A stretch of DNA of 64,000 nucleotides from a bacterium 1XD21-13. GTDB taxonomy: Bacteria > Bacillota > Clostridia > Lachnospirales > Lachnospiraceae. Position 1 is the first letter of the stretch, and each line of letters opens with the position of its first letter. Positions 1 through 8,714 of this stretch are shown here, in pieces. The position numbers and the translations under genes were made by a program. The DNA lies in NCBI GenBank assembly GCA_009917555.1, contig QZDX01000001.1:62001-126000 (forward strand), read 5' to 3'. Below the pieces are notes generated by a model that was not told where the DNA came from, did not search any database, and saw only the letters and a list, made by a program, of their open reading frames with translations.

Positions 1-469
1 GGGCATAAATATATTTCTTATACCTCACCTCATCCCCTTGAAGATACTGCTGATATGTCCCATTTGCCGTTCCATAATAATGATAAAGGGCTGCCTTCTC
101 TGAAAAATATTGCCTGCAGCACTGGTAAATCTCCTCCCACTCCTTCGTAGTCTTATAAATGACAGGGGAGCCTGCCCACTCAAAAAGCGTAGCATTTCCC
201 CTGTGAAACTGAACCAATGCCTTCTTCAAATCCCATCCGTTAATATCCCATACTTCATCCAACTGCCACTCAATCACGTCTCTTTTTTCCTGCAAGCTTA
301 AATAATCCTTCGCTTCTCTCACATAGATAAATCTCACATCATAATCGCTGTCCGGAGATTCCACACCCCAGGCCCGGCTTCCCGATTCCACTGCATAAAG
401 GACCTGAACCTTCTTCCTCTTTTCAATCTCCGCAAGCTTGTCTTGAATTTCCTGTCTTATATTTCTCAT
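1..469 (-). CDS. RlaP-type nucleotidyltransferase, partial (C-terminus beyond window)
   Basis: The visible 156 residues belong to the polymerase-beta superfamily of predicted nucleotidyltransferases (RlaP/YcgL type, PF10127). The signature GSRAWG is at residues 30-35, followed by the metal-binding S-D-Y-D-V pattern with Asp42 and Asp44. The family is linked by genome context to RNA repair, but the substrate is unknown. The ATG overlaps the stop codon of the upstream gene (TGATG), which implies translational coupling with a second member of the same family. The protein runs off the left edge of the window, so its total length is unknown. Confidence 0.8.
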   Translation of the reverse strand, partial: MRNIRQEIQDKLAEIEKRKKVQVLYAVESGSRAWGVESPDSDYDVRFIYVREAKDYLSLQEKRDVIEWQLDEVWDINGWDLKKALVQFHRGNATLFEWAGSPVIYKTTKEWEEIYQCCRQYFSEKAALYHYYGTANGTYQQYLQGDEVRYKKYIYA

Positions 470-1488
470 CAAAAATCACCCTCTATCGCTCTTAGGTTCA
501 CATATTCCACAAATCGCTCAACAGCCTCCATATCCGGATGGTCCGGCAGACGGCTATTTTGTACTGCCGCATCCAGACACTTCTCATAATCTGTCAGAAT
601 CTCATAAAACTCCTTAGAAAAAGTTTTATCCTCCTTTTGGAAATCACCCCGACGAATACTTCTCAGCAGCTCCAAATCATCCGTCCTGTGAGTTCTGATC
701 TCCCCCTTTTCCAGAATATCAACAGCCATCATAAACAGACGGATCAAATGCATGGCATGCTTATTTAAATGATTGTCATCCTTCTTTTTATTGCGCTTGC
801 CTAATTTGTCATAATCCCGGATAACATTGTTCATGGCCTCCAGCATATTCTCATAATCCCGCAAAGGCAGATGCCGGTATTCTGCATCAATGAACAGCTC
901 CGTCTCAAGCTCCGGATTCTCCGACTTGTCAATGTAGATGTGGATATTCCCCTTATCAAACAGTTCATTTTTCCGTCTGAAATCCTCCAGAGCATTCTTT
1001 ACGGAATTGAAAATGTGCTGCTCCCGTTTCTGCTGCGGCATAGAATCTCTAGCAATTGCATTTTGTAAGCGGCGAAGCTGTGCGCTGGCATAGCCACCAA
1101 AGGATTTAGCTGCCCTCTTTGACAGAAACAGACTCTTATTTTCTAACAGCAGCTCCCCCAAGGGCCTTTTGATAAGATACTGCTCCTCATCCAGTCCCAA
1201 CAGCTCAATGGTGTTTGGGTTGCATTCCAGAAGCAGCTTAATAAGCTTATTAAAGGAATAGATCACCGTATCCGTATTCTTATCCTCATACTGCTCAAAG
1301 TCAGTCAGTCCCAAAAGATCTGAGGGCAGATTCAATGTCACTCCCCGGAAGTCAATGTCGCTGTCCCCGCGATTCGTCCCATAGGCGTAGCTTCCCCCAA
1401 GTCCCAGGAGAATTATGCGTCTGTCAAGCCTTGGGTTCGTTCTTAAAAAATCGTACTCCGCTGAATTCAGAAGCTTTCTAAAGTCCAT
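469..1488 (-). CDS. RlaP-type nucleotidyltransferase
   Basis: A 339-residue predicted nucleotidyltransferase of the polymerase-beta fold. It carries GGSYAYG at residues 31-37 and the D-S-D-I-D metal site at 42-46. The rest is mostly helical and charged, as usual for this family. I chose the ATG at 1488 because AGGGGTG lies seven bases upstream. A possible start 15 bases earlier has no ribosome site. It overlaps the next nucleotidyltransferase by one base, so the two paralogues are probably co-translated and may act together. The target (RNA end, nucleotide or protein) cannot be inferred. Confidence 0.75.
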   Translation of the reverse strand: MDFRKLLNSAEYDFLRTNPRLDRRIILLGLGGSYAYGTNRGDSDIDFRGVTLNLPSDLLGLTDFEQYEDKNTDTVIYSFNKLIKLLLECNPNTIELLGLDEEQYLIKRPLGELLLENKSLFLSKRAAKSFGGYASAQLRRLQNAIARDSMPQQKREQHIFNSVKNALEDFRRKNELFDKGNIHIYIDKSENPELETELFIDAEYRHLPLRDYENMLEAMNNVIRDYDKLGKRNKKKDDNHLNKHAMHLIRLFMMAVDILEKGEIRTHRTDDLELLRSIRRGDFQKEDKTFSKEFYEILTDYEKCLDAAVQNSRLPDHPDMEAVERFVEYVNLRAIEGDF

Positions 1489-1549
1489 TTTATCACCCCT
1501 CATTTATCAGACCAACGGCCCGCTCCCCAAAACACACCAAAAATACAGC

Positions 1550-1632
1550 AAGGCCGCCGGCCCGACAATGCTCTCGTCCGGTACGGCAGCCTTACTCTGA
1601 TACACCGGTATTTATGCAACGCTGTACCGGTG
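1550..1632 (-). terminator. Two hairpins downstream of the hydratase
   Basis: Two inverted repeats follow the hydratase stop. The first is CACCGGTA/TACCGGTG (1603-1610 with 1625-1632). The second is a longer GC-rich imperfect stem (1550 with 1593) followed on the minus strand by GCTGTATTTTTGG. The second looks like a rho-independent terminator. Confidence 0.5.
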
Positions 1633-1644
1633 CAATATTGACAG

Positions 1645-3930
1645 CTATCCTCTATAGTAATTAATCAGACAACCCTTCAAAATAATCTCGCACTCATCAT
1701 CCGTCAAGGCGCCCAGGCGAAGAGCCACCTCTCTCTCCTGATCCCCGTTCACATAAGCCTTCACTTCACTTCTGTTCTCCTCAATAACCTTACGAATCTC
1801 CGGAATAAACAGGAAATCTCCTTTGGCAAACGGCAGCTCGCCCTCGTCAATCAGGAAGGGCAGCATACCCCAGTTAATCAGGTTGGAGCGGTAGCGCTTG
1901 GTGGCATAGGAATTGGCGATGTTCGCCCAGCCTCCCAGCACCTTCTGACAGGAGGCCGCCTGCTCTCTGGCAGAGCCGTCTCCCGGCTTCACGGCAAATA
2001 TAGTGCTTCCCACACCCAGGTTGGTTTTATCCACGCCCGGATACCAGGGATTCAATGCATCAAAGATCCCCTTCAGCTCCGGAACCGCCTCAGCCGGACA
2101 CTCCCCTGCCTCAATGGCCTTCTGGGCTGCCTGGATCTCCTTGGCATTCCCTACATAAGCCGGGTCCTTCCTGGAAAGGGTAAACTCCGCAAGCCCAAGT
2201 GGATTGGAGCGGTAGGAGGAGGTCTCACCGGAGGGAATCAGCTCATCCGTGGTCGTAACGGGATCGTGAATCTCGGAAACCACCTTCAAAATCATATGCT
2301 CCGGCAACGGCGACATGGCCGGCCAGTCCTTAATATTGGGGCCAAACTTAATCTCCACATCCGGGTCAGCCACGCCCTTGCTGTCAAATACCCGGTTCTC
2401 ATAAATCTTACTGTCAAAGAAATATCGTGGGTTGGTGTACTTTACATCCACCTCCGTAGCCGCCGTCAGATAGCCCTTGTTCGCCGCCGTAGCCGCAATA
2501 GAGCGGGCGTCCATCAATGCCACGGACGCAATCTGACCGTTCTGGAGCTTGGAGCCCTCCCGGTTGGGGAAGTTCCTGGTGGAATGGCGGATACTGAAGC
2601 CATTGTTGGACGGCGTATCACCGGCGCCGAAGCAGGGGCCGCAGAAGGCCGTCTTCATAACCGCGCCTGTCTCCATCAGCGCTGCCGCCGCTCCATTTTT
2701 CACCAGCTCCATGTTAACAGGCATACTGGCCGGGTACACACTTAAGGTAAATTCGTCCGGTCCAATGCTTGCACCCTTTAAAATGTCAGCCGCCGCACAG
2801 ATATTCTCAAAGCCACCGCCTGCGCAGCCGGCAATGATTCCCTGATCCACATACAGCTTTCCGTCACGAATCTTGTCCGTCAGGCGGAAGTCCACTGCAT
2901 CCCCCAGGCTCACTAGAGCCTTTTTCTCCACATCCCGGAGAATATCGCCCAGATTTTCCTTTACCTCCTCAATGGTATAGGTGTTGCTTGGATGGAAGGG
3001 CATTGCGATCATGGGCTTAATGGCGCTCAAATCCACATAAATCATACCGTCATAGTAAACAACGGCTCCCGGATTCAGCTCCTGATAGTCCTCGCTTCTT
3101 CCGTGAATCTCATAGAACTCCTTGATCACGTCATCTGTTTTCCAGATAGAGGACAGGCAAGTAGTCTCCGTAGTCATTACATCAATGCCAATTCGGAAAT
3201 CTGCGCTGAGATTTTCCACACCGTCTCCGATGAATTCCATAACCTTATTGTTTACATAGCCCTTTTCAAATACTGCACCGATAATAGCCAGGGCCACGTC
3301 CTGAGGGCCTACCCCCTTCTGTGGCTCCCCGGTGAGATATACTCCTACAATGCCCGGCATGGGGATGTCGTAGGTCTTGTTAAGAAGCTGCTTTACCAGC
3401 TCCGGACCGCCCTCTCCCATGGCCATGGTTCCCAGGGCTCCGTAGCGGGTATGGCTGTCCGAGCCGAGAATCATCTTTCCGCCTGCCGCAAGCATTTCAC
3501 GGGCAAACTGATGGATAACCGCCTGGTGCGGGGGTACATAGACGCCGCCGTACTTCTTGGCGCAGGTTAAGCCGTACATGTGGTCATCCTCGTTGATGGT
3601 TCCGCCCACAGCGCAAAGGCTGTTGTGGCAGTTGGTCAGCACATAGGGGATGGGGAAACGCTCCAGTCCCGATGCCCGGGCTGTCTGAATGATGCCCACA
3701 AAGGTAATGTCGTGGGAGGTCAGCTTGTCAAACTTGATCTCCAGTTTTTCCATATTGTCGGATGTATTGTGTGCCTCCAGGATTCCATAGGCAATGGTCT
3801 GCTTTTTGGCCTCCTCCTTGGAGGGCGCCTTGCCAAGCCTGCTCTCCAGGACGCTTACCGCGTCTCTGCTGTCCGGGATAATCTCTGTTCCGTTCAGCAC
3901 ATAGGCTCCGCCTTCAAATAATTGAATCAT
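1645..3930 (-). CDS. Aconitase-family hydratase (YbhJ-like)
   Basis: A 761-residue member of the aconitase superfamily. The [4Fe-4S] ligands are visible as Cys369 (in I-A-G-C-A-G-G-G) and Cys430/Cys433 (C-G-P-C). The substrate-binding S-D-S-H-T is at residues 157-161, and the C-terminal swivel domain follows from about residue 600. The proteins it most resembles are usually annotated only as hydratase. They are distinct from the AcnA/AcnB enzymes of the TCA cycle, so citrate as substrate is an inference. AGGAGG lies seven bases before the ATG. It is a single-gene transcript by appearance: a good promoter and a structured leader lie upstream and hairpins lie downstream. Confidence 0.85.
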   Translation of the reverse strand: MIQLFEGGAYVLNGTEIIPDSRDAVSVLESRLGKAPSKEEAKKQTIAYGILEAHNTSDNMEKLEIKFDKLTSHDITFVGIIQTARASGLERFPIPYVLTNCHNSLCAVGGTINEDDHMYGLTCAKKYGGVYVPPHQAVIHQFAREMLAAGGKMILGSDSHTRYGALGTMAMGEGGPELVKQLLNKTYDIPMPGIVGVYLTGEPQKGVGPQDVALAIIGAVFEKGYVNNKVMEFIGDGVENLSADFRIGIDVMTTETTCLSSIWKTDDVIKEFYEIHGRSEDYQELNPGAVVYYDGMIYVDLSAIKPMIAMPFHPSNTYTIEEVKENLGDILRDVEKKALVSLGDAVDFRLTDKIRDGKLYVDQGIIAGCAGGGFENICAAADILKGASIGPDEFTLSVYPASMPVNMELVKNGAAAALMETGAVMKTAFCGPCFGAGDTPSNNGFSIRHSTRNFPNREGSKLQNGQIASVALMDARSIAATAANKGYLTAATEVDVKYTNPRYFFDSKIYENRVFDSKGVADPDVEIKFGPNIKDWPAMSPLPEHMILKVVSEIHDPVTTTDELIPSGETSSYRSNPLGLAEFTLSRKDPAYVGNAKEIQAAQKAIEAGECPAEAVPELKGIFDALNPWYPGVDKTNLGVGSTIFAVKPGDGSAREQAASCQKVLGGWANIANSYATKRYRSNLINWGMLPFLIDEGELPFAKGDFLFIPEIRKVIEENRSEVKAYVNGDQEREVALRLGALTDDECEIILKGCLINYYRG

Positions 3931-3944
3931 ATTACTCCTCCTAT

Positions 3945-4100
3945 TAAAAATTGCTGCGCAATGGCGCTAAAGGGTAAAGCCGCTTCGACTTTACCGTCCA
4001 GCAGAAACTATTTCAGGGAAACACTTAACATTTCTCAGCTGGACGATTCCAGTTCCGTTAAATTGCCGGCCAAGGCAGTACGCCTTGTCCGGCAACACTA
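3945..4100 (-). repeat. Structured leader built of dispersed repeats
   Basis: The leader of the hydratase holds, in order on the minus strand: a 14-bp stem with one mismatch (4063-4076 with 4082-4095); the family motif AACGGAACTGGAAT (about 4046-4059); a stem GTCCAGC...GCTGGAC (3996-4002 with 4038-4044); a small GTAAAG/CTTTAC hairpin (3974-3979 with 3989-3994); CCTTTAG; and the palindrome ATTGCGCAGCAAT (3950-3962). The palindrome runs directly into TTTTTAATAGGAGG, the ribosome site. Related palindromes precede the ulaR, deoC and cupin genes. Confidence 0.7.
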
Positions 4101-4105
4101 AGCTT

Positions 4106-4134
4106 ATTATAAATAGGGCCAACCAAGATTGCAA
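4106..4134 (-). promoter_or_regulatory. SigA-type promoter of the hydratase
   Basis: TTGCAA (4129-4134) and TATAAT (4106-4111) are separated by exactly 17 bases on the minus strand. The -35 box almost touches the stop codon of the upstream histidine kinase at 4137. Transcription would start near 4098 and give a leader of about 170 bases. Confidence 0.75.
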
Positions 4135-4136
4135 GT

Positions 4137-6776
4137 TTATTCTGTGAGAATTTCCTCCTGAGGGCTCAGGCTCACGGGATTTTCCCTGGCGGGGCTCTCT
4201 TTTACCGCTTCCTCTTTAGCGGCCTCCGGGAAAATAATCGTTACCTTGAACAGATCCCCGTCCAGATAGATGTCAAAGCTTCCCTTCTGCAATTCCGTCA
4301 GAGTCTTGGTGATGGACAGCCCCAGTCCGCTGCCCTCGGTGCTTCTGGCCACATCACCCCGGATAAAGCGCTCGGTCAGCTCTCCTGCCTCGATATTCAG
4401 CGGCTGCTCGGAAATATTCTTAATATGAAACCGCACCATATGCCCCACCACTGTCAGCTCTACATAAACCCTTGTACGGGGCATGGCATACTTGGCCACA
4501 TTGCCGTACAGATTCTCAATAATCCGCCAGAGCCTGCGCCCGTCAGCCTCTATAATCACCGGCTCCTTGGGCATATTGACCACAAGCTGCAGCTCCCGCT
4601 CCTCAAACTTCTCGCTGAATTCTCCGTTGGTCTGATTAATCAGCTCCTGGAAATTAATCCTCACAAGCTCCAGCTTCACATTTCCGGAGCTAATCTTGGA
4701 GGCCTCCACCAGATCATCCGTCAGGTGCTTCAGACGCTGGGACTTATCCTCCAGAATGGCAATGTAATTTCTCGCCCTCTCATTCTGAATATCCTCCCGC
4801 TTCAGCAGATCCACATAATTGATAATGGAGGTGAGAGGTGTCTTGATATCGTGGGACACATTGGTAATGAGATCCGTTTTCAGGCGCTCATCCTTGACGC
4901 TCTGCTCCACAGCCGTGGAAAGTCCCTCGCCAATGCGGTTCACCGCCTGGGCCATCAGCAGGCTGTCCGCAGACAGCTTTTCTATGGGAATCTGATAATT
5001 CAAATCTCCCTCCGAGATCTTACGAATTCCATCAAGAATCTGCTTGCGCTGCTGTGCCTGTTGCAGCAGAAGCACGCCCACTCCAATATCCAGCAGGATA
5101 ATCAGCAGAATCCCCAGGCTTCCCAGAAGGAGAAGCAGCCCATTTGCCACCAGAAACAGTACATAGGAAAGCATCACCTTGGTGGTGACCTTCCAGCCGC
5201 TTATCATCCGGCTTAAATGCTCCAAAACCACATAGATCACACTGTTATTCCAGAGGGTCCTGGTCTTAATGCGTCTCACCAGGCTTAAATATCCGCAGAG
5301 GAACAGGAAATTCAGGGAAAAGGTAAGCACTCCTCCAAAAACTCCGGCCTCCCCAATGCCATTTACCCGATCATACATCAGCGCCCCCGAAAACATCACC
5401 AGCCAGGCAGGGATCACCAGAAGCAGCACCGCCCATTCCGTTCTGACTCGGTCAAATCTGGTAAGGCTTACACTCTTATCCTCCTCCTCAGTTCCACGCC
5501 CCGTAGCCAGGGTCAGATAAACCAGGGTCAAAAGATACAGAACACCGCCCAGAATCACCCCATACACGGACATCCGGCTGATGGGACGTATCTCCTCGTA
5601 CTGCTGCTTGTACGCCTGGAGATTGTCACTTGCCACATAGCTGGGATCAATGGCAATGGCCATAATATAATTCCCCTCCACCGACATGGGAAAGTCCTTC
5701 AGATAGCTGCTGAATTCGCTTAGAGCAACAGGCATATGGCTGGCCTCAAAGCTCATATCCGAGCTGTCAAATATGAGATAGTCCCCATGCTCCCGGATAT
5801 AATCCAGAAGGCTGTTCCGATCTACAAGCTCTGTCTTTCCAAAGCTTTTGATATTGGTGATGGTTTTTTGGTCATAGTCCTCCTTTGTCACCCGGTTCAC
5901 ACCCTCCGGCAGCACCAGATAGCGCATGTTGGTCATGCTGGGACTAAAAAGCTCCAGATTTTCTTTGTAGGAATAATAGTCATTATATATATTGTTCAAA
6001 ACCTGCTCCAGAGACGCATAAATATCCTGCAGCTCCTGGGTGGACAGCTTCTGAGCCTCCGCATAGGAAATAATATCCTGGTACTCTGCTGGCGCATAGC
6101 GCTCCACTACCGCCTGGATTTCCTCCACATTCTGAATGACCGCCTGCCCAAAGATCCCCTCCCCAAACAGATCCGGCTCCTCCATCTCCCCCTCCGGTGT
6201 AAAGGCTTCTTCCGTCTCCAGCTCTGTTCCCTCCTCCAAGGATTCCTGGATAAAGGACAGGGCCGCGTCATAGGAAATGGAAACAGAGGCCACTGCCGTT
6301 CCGTCATCATAGATGGCCTGCTCCGTGTAGTCCTTGGAGCTTTTGGAAATATAACCCACTCTTCCATCATCATAGGTGATTTTCAGAAGCTCACTGTACT
6401 CACAGCCATCTAAGGACCAGTTCAGAAGATCCGTCATCTTATAGCAGAGCCCGCCGTCCTCCGGCTTTGTGTGCAAAATCTTATTTTCAGAGGCATACTC
6501 CTGGATATTCAATACCAGGGACGCATCATACTCCCCATTTTTCTCAAACCGGCTCTCCCGGCTGGCCGCCCGGACACACCGGAAGATCTGCTCCCTTGCT
6601 TCCCGCTGAAAATAGGCTGTGTTCTCGAAGACATCATCCTCCCGAAACAGCCGAAAACCATTATTTCCCACGGAAACCATGCACACGGCTATAGACAGCA
6701 CCAGCACCACCGCACAGATTTGATTTAAAATAAGAGCCAGGGCCTTCCAGCCTCTGGAATATTCCCATCGTTTCAT
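4137..6776 (-). CDS. Membrane sensor histidine kinase
   Basis: An 879-residue kinase, long for its class. One membrane segment lies at about residues 13-36, followed by a large extracytoplasmic region (about 40-395) rich in acidic residues. Five or six membrane segments follow between about 400 and 570, then a HAMP-like linker. The HisKA motif N-V-S-H-D-I-K-T-P-L and the ATPase domain with G-S-G-L-G-L-S come last. It partners the OmpR-type regulator that lies 2 bases upstream in the same operon. The large sensor region suggests an external ligand or cell-wall signal, but I do not recognise it. The C-terminal 30 residues are a charged tail. Confidence 0.9.
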   Translation of the reverse strand: MKRWEYSRGWKALALILNQICAVVLVLSIAVCMVSVGNNGFRLFREDDVFENTAYFQREAREQIFRCVRAASRESRFEKNGEYDASLVLNIQEYASENKILHTKPEDGGLCYKMTDLLNWSLDGCEYSELLKITYDDGRVGYISKSSKDYTEQAIYDDGTAVASVSISYDAALSFIQESLEEGTELETEEAFTPEGEMEEPDLFGEGIFGQAVIQNVEEIQAVVERYAPAEYQDIISYAEAQKLSTQELQDIYASLEQVLNNIYNDYYSYKENLELFSPSMTNMRYLVLPEGVNRVTKEDYDQKTITNIKSFGKTELVDRNSLLDYIREHGDYLIFDSSDMSFEASHMPVALSEFSSYLKDFPMSVEGNYIMAIAIDPSYVASDNLQAYKQQYEEIRPISRMSVYGVILGGVLYLLTLVYLTLATGRGTEEEDKSVSLTRFDRVRTEWAVLLLVIPAWLVMFSGALMYDRVNGIGEAGVFGGVLTFSLNFLFLCGYLSLVRRIKTRTLWNNSVIYVVLEHLSRMISGWKVTTKVMLSYVLFLVANGLLLLLGSLGILLIILLDIGVGVLLLQQAQQRKQILDGIRKISEGDLNYQIPIEKLSADSLLMAQAVNRIGEGLSTAVEQSVKDERLKTDLITNVSHDIKTPLTSIINYVDLLKREDIQNERARNYIAILEDKSQRLKHLTDDLVEASKISSGNVKLELVRINFQELINQTNGEFSEKFEERELQLVVNMPKEPVIIEADGRRLWRIIENLYGNVAKYAMPRTRVYVELTVVGHMVRFHIKNISEQPLNIEAGELTERFIRGDVARSTEGSGLGLSITKTLTELQKGSFDIYLDGDLFKVTIIFPEAAKEEAVKESPARENPVSLSPQEEILTE

Positions 6777-6778
6777 TC

Positions 6779-7477
6779 CTACAGCTTCTCCACTTTATAT
6801 CCGATTCCCCATACCACCTTCAGGTAGCGTGGTTCCTTTGCATTGATCTCTATTTTCTCCCGAATGTGGCGGATGTGCACCGCTACCGTGTTGTCCGCTC
6901 CGATGGCATCCTCGTTCCAGATGCTCTCATAGATCTGATTGATGGAAAATACCTTTCCCTGATTTTTCACCAGAAGGAGCAGAATGTTGTATTCAATAGG
7001 GGTCAGCTTCACCGGCTCCCCATCTACCGTAACCTCTTTTAAATCGTCATTCATGACCAGTCCGCCGGTCTGATAGACCTTCTGACTCTCCTCTGCCGCA
7101 TTGCCCAGCTTGGTGTAGCGCCGGAGCTGTGATTTCACACGGGCAACCAGCTCCAGAGGATTGAAGGGCTTTGTGACATAATCGTCCGCCCCGATATTCA
7201 AGCCCAGGATCTTGTCCGCATCCTCGGACTTGGCAGACAGGATGATAATGGGAATACTGCTTTTTTCCCGGATTTTCAAGGTTGCCCGAAGGCCGTCCAG
7301 TTTTGGCATCATGATGTCAATGATAAGAAGCTGAATCTCATGCTTCTCCATCATGCTCACCGCCTGCAGACCATCGTAGGCTTTTAAAATCTGGTAGCCC
7401 TCCTGAGATAGATAGATCTCAATAGCATCTACAATTTCCTTGTCATCATCACATACTAAAATGGTATTTGTATTCAT
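6779..7477 (-). CDS. OmpR-family response regulator
   Basis: A 232-residue receiver plus winged-helix regulator. The phospho-acceptor Asp sits in I-I-D-I-M-M-P-K-L-D-G, the conserved Lys in V-T-K-P-F-N, and the C-terminal half is a Trans_reg_C DNA-binding domain. The best start is the ATG at 7477 (M-N-T-N-T), because GAGGTG lies six bases upstream. The in-frame starts at 7483 and 7498 overlap or precede that ribosome site. It is followed after 2 bases by its kinase. A promoter and a 14-bp palindrome lie just upstream, so autoregulation is plausible. Confidence 0.9.
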   Translation of the reverse strand: MNTNTILVCDDDKEIVDAIEIYLSQEGYQILKAYDGLQAVSMMEKHEIQLLIIDIMMPKLDGLRATLKIREKSSIPIIILSAKSEDADKILGLNIGADDYVTKPFNPLELVARVKSQLRRYTKLGNAAEESQKVYQTGGLVMNDDLKEVTVDGEPVKLTPIEYNILLLLVKNQGKVFSINQIYESIWNEDAIGADNTVAVHIRHIREKIEINAKEPRYLKVVWGIGYKVEKL

Positions 7478-7515
7478 CTTCATCACCTCTGCTCCCATTT
7501 TACCGTTTCCTCTTG

Positions 7516-7563
7516 ATTATAACAAGGGTTTTTTAATTTTGAAGTGGGGAATTCTTAAGAATT
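7516..7563 (-). promoter_or_regulatory. Promoter and palindrome upstream of the two-component operon
   Basis: TATAAT (7516-7521) and TTCAAA (7538-7543) are spaced 16 bases apart on the minus strand. Seven bases upstream of the -35 box is the perfect 14-bp palindrome AATTCTTAAGAATT (7550-7563), a candidate operator for the regulator it precedes. Confidence 0.55.
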
Positions 7564-7708
7564 TGTTACTATCCTTACAGTATAAAGCTAAAGTAAGAAA
7601 TGAACTGCCAAGAACTGATTTGTCCTGAGATATATTGATAGAAAATTTTTCCAATTTACAAATTTATTTATTGATTCATTCTACAACTGCTTTTTACTGT
7701 CCAGAGAC

Positions 7709-7748
7709 AGGAATTAAGGCAAAAGACTTTTCTGATGCCTTAGTTCCT
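7709..7748 (-). terminator. Hairpin downstream of degV
   Basis: A 13-bp arm (7709-7721) pairs with 7736-7748 with one G-U pair, and the loop can pair further (AAAAG/CTTTT). It lies 40 bases after the degV stop. No clean T-run follows, so terminator is a guess. Confidence 0.4.
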
Positions 7749-7786
7749 GCCCCCGATATATTTCACTTGGTCTATCACAGAGTCTT

Positions 7787-8671
7787 TTATTTCAGATACT
7801 CCGCATACTTCTCTTCACTTGCACTAAGGAAAACAATCCCAATGATCCCCGGCCCCGTATGGGCTCCGATGGCACAGCCCACCTGGGATTCTATGATATC
7901 CCTGCATTGATATTTCTCCTCCAGCATCTCCTTCACCTTTGCACAGGTTTCCGGATCGTTGCCGTGAACGATACCGATCTGCTGCTTGTCCAGATCCACG
8001 CCCCGCTCGCCCACAAGCTCCACACAGCGCTTGAGAGACTTCATACGGCCCCTTACCTTTTCAAAGGCTACCAGAGCGCCCTCATCATTAACCTCAATGA
8101 TCGGCTTGATATCCAGAACACCTCCCACCACAGCAGAGGTTCTGCTTAAGCGCCCGCCCTTATAAAGATATTCCAAAGTGTCCACCGTTACAATGTGCTC
8201 CATGTTGTCAAAGAAATAGCGGGCCGCCTCCACAATCAGCTCCTTTGGGGCGCCATTTTCCTGCATACGCAGCAGCTTTATCACGCCAAGCCCAAAGCCC
8301 ATGGAGGCGCATTTGGAATCTACTATGGTAATCTGAAAGTCCGGGTATTCCTCTAAGAGCTCCTCACGGGCAAGATTTGCCGCATTGAAGGTCCCTGCAA
8401 TTCCTGTGGAAAAGCACAGATAAAGCACCTCATCCCCGGCCTTTGCGTAGGGCTCAAAGTTCTCCCGAAACATGTACTGATTGATGTGGTAGGTTTTGAT
8501 ATCCGCACCCTCTGCCTGGATTCGGTAGAAATCCTTCGGAAAGATCGTCTTTCCGTCAAAGTAGTCCGTTCCATTAATAGTGACCGGTGTCGGGATCACA
8601 TGAAGCTCATATTTGTCAATAATCTCTTTCGGCAAATCCGTTGCCGAATCCGTAATAATTTTAAAGGCCAT
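7787..8671 (-). CDS. DegV family fatty-acid-binding protein
   Basis: A 294-residue DegV-family protein. The N-terminal I-I-T-D-S-A-T-D-L motif and C-F-S-T-G-I-A-G-T-F near residue 88 mark the lipid-binding cleft. The family binds fatty acyl chains and includes the FakB partners of fatty-acid kinase; no FakA is visible here. The gene stands alone between hairpins. The start is preceded by AAAGGGG within a short copy of the T-T-A-C-...-C-T-G-G-A-A-T repeat motif. Confidence 0.88.
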   Translation of the reverse strand: MAFKIITDSATDLPKEIIDKYELHVIPTPVTINGTDYFDGKTIFPKDFYRIQAEGADIKTYHINQYMFRENFEPYAKAGDEVLYLCFSTGIAGTFNAANLAREELLEEYPDFQITIVDSKCASMGFGLGVIKLLRMQENGAPKELIVEAARYFFDNMEHIVTVDTLEYLYKGGRLSRTSAVVGGVLDIKPIIEVNDEGALVAFEKVRGRMKSLKRCVELVGERGVDLDKQQIGIVHGNDPETCAKVKEMLEEKYQCRDIIESQVGCAIGAHTGPGIIGIVFLSASEEKYAEYLK

Positions 8672-8688
8672 CCGTCTTTATCCCCTTT

Positions 8689-8704
8689 ATTCCAGTATTG
8701 TAAT
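8689..8704 (-). repeat. Solo short repeat before degV ribosome site
   Basis: Minus strand ATTACAATACTGGAAT runs into AAAGGGG ahead of degV. It matches the ends of the long hairpin elements at 11 or more of 16 positions and occupies the same place relative to the start codon. Confidence 0.45.
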
Positions 8705-8714
8705 GCGATAATCC

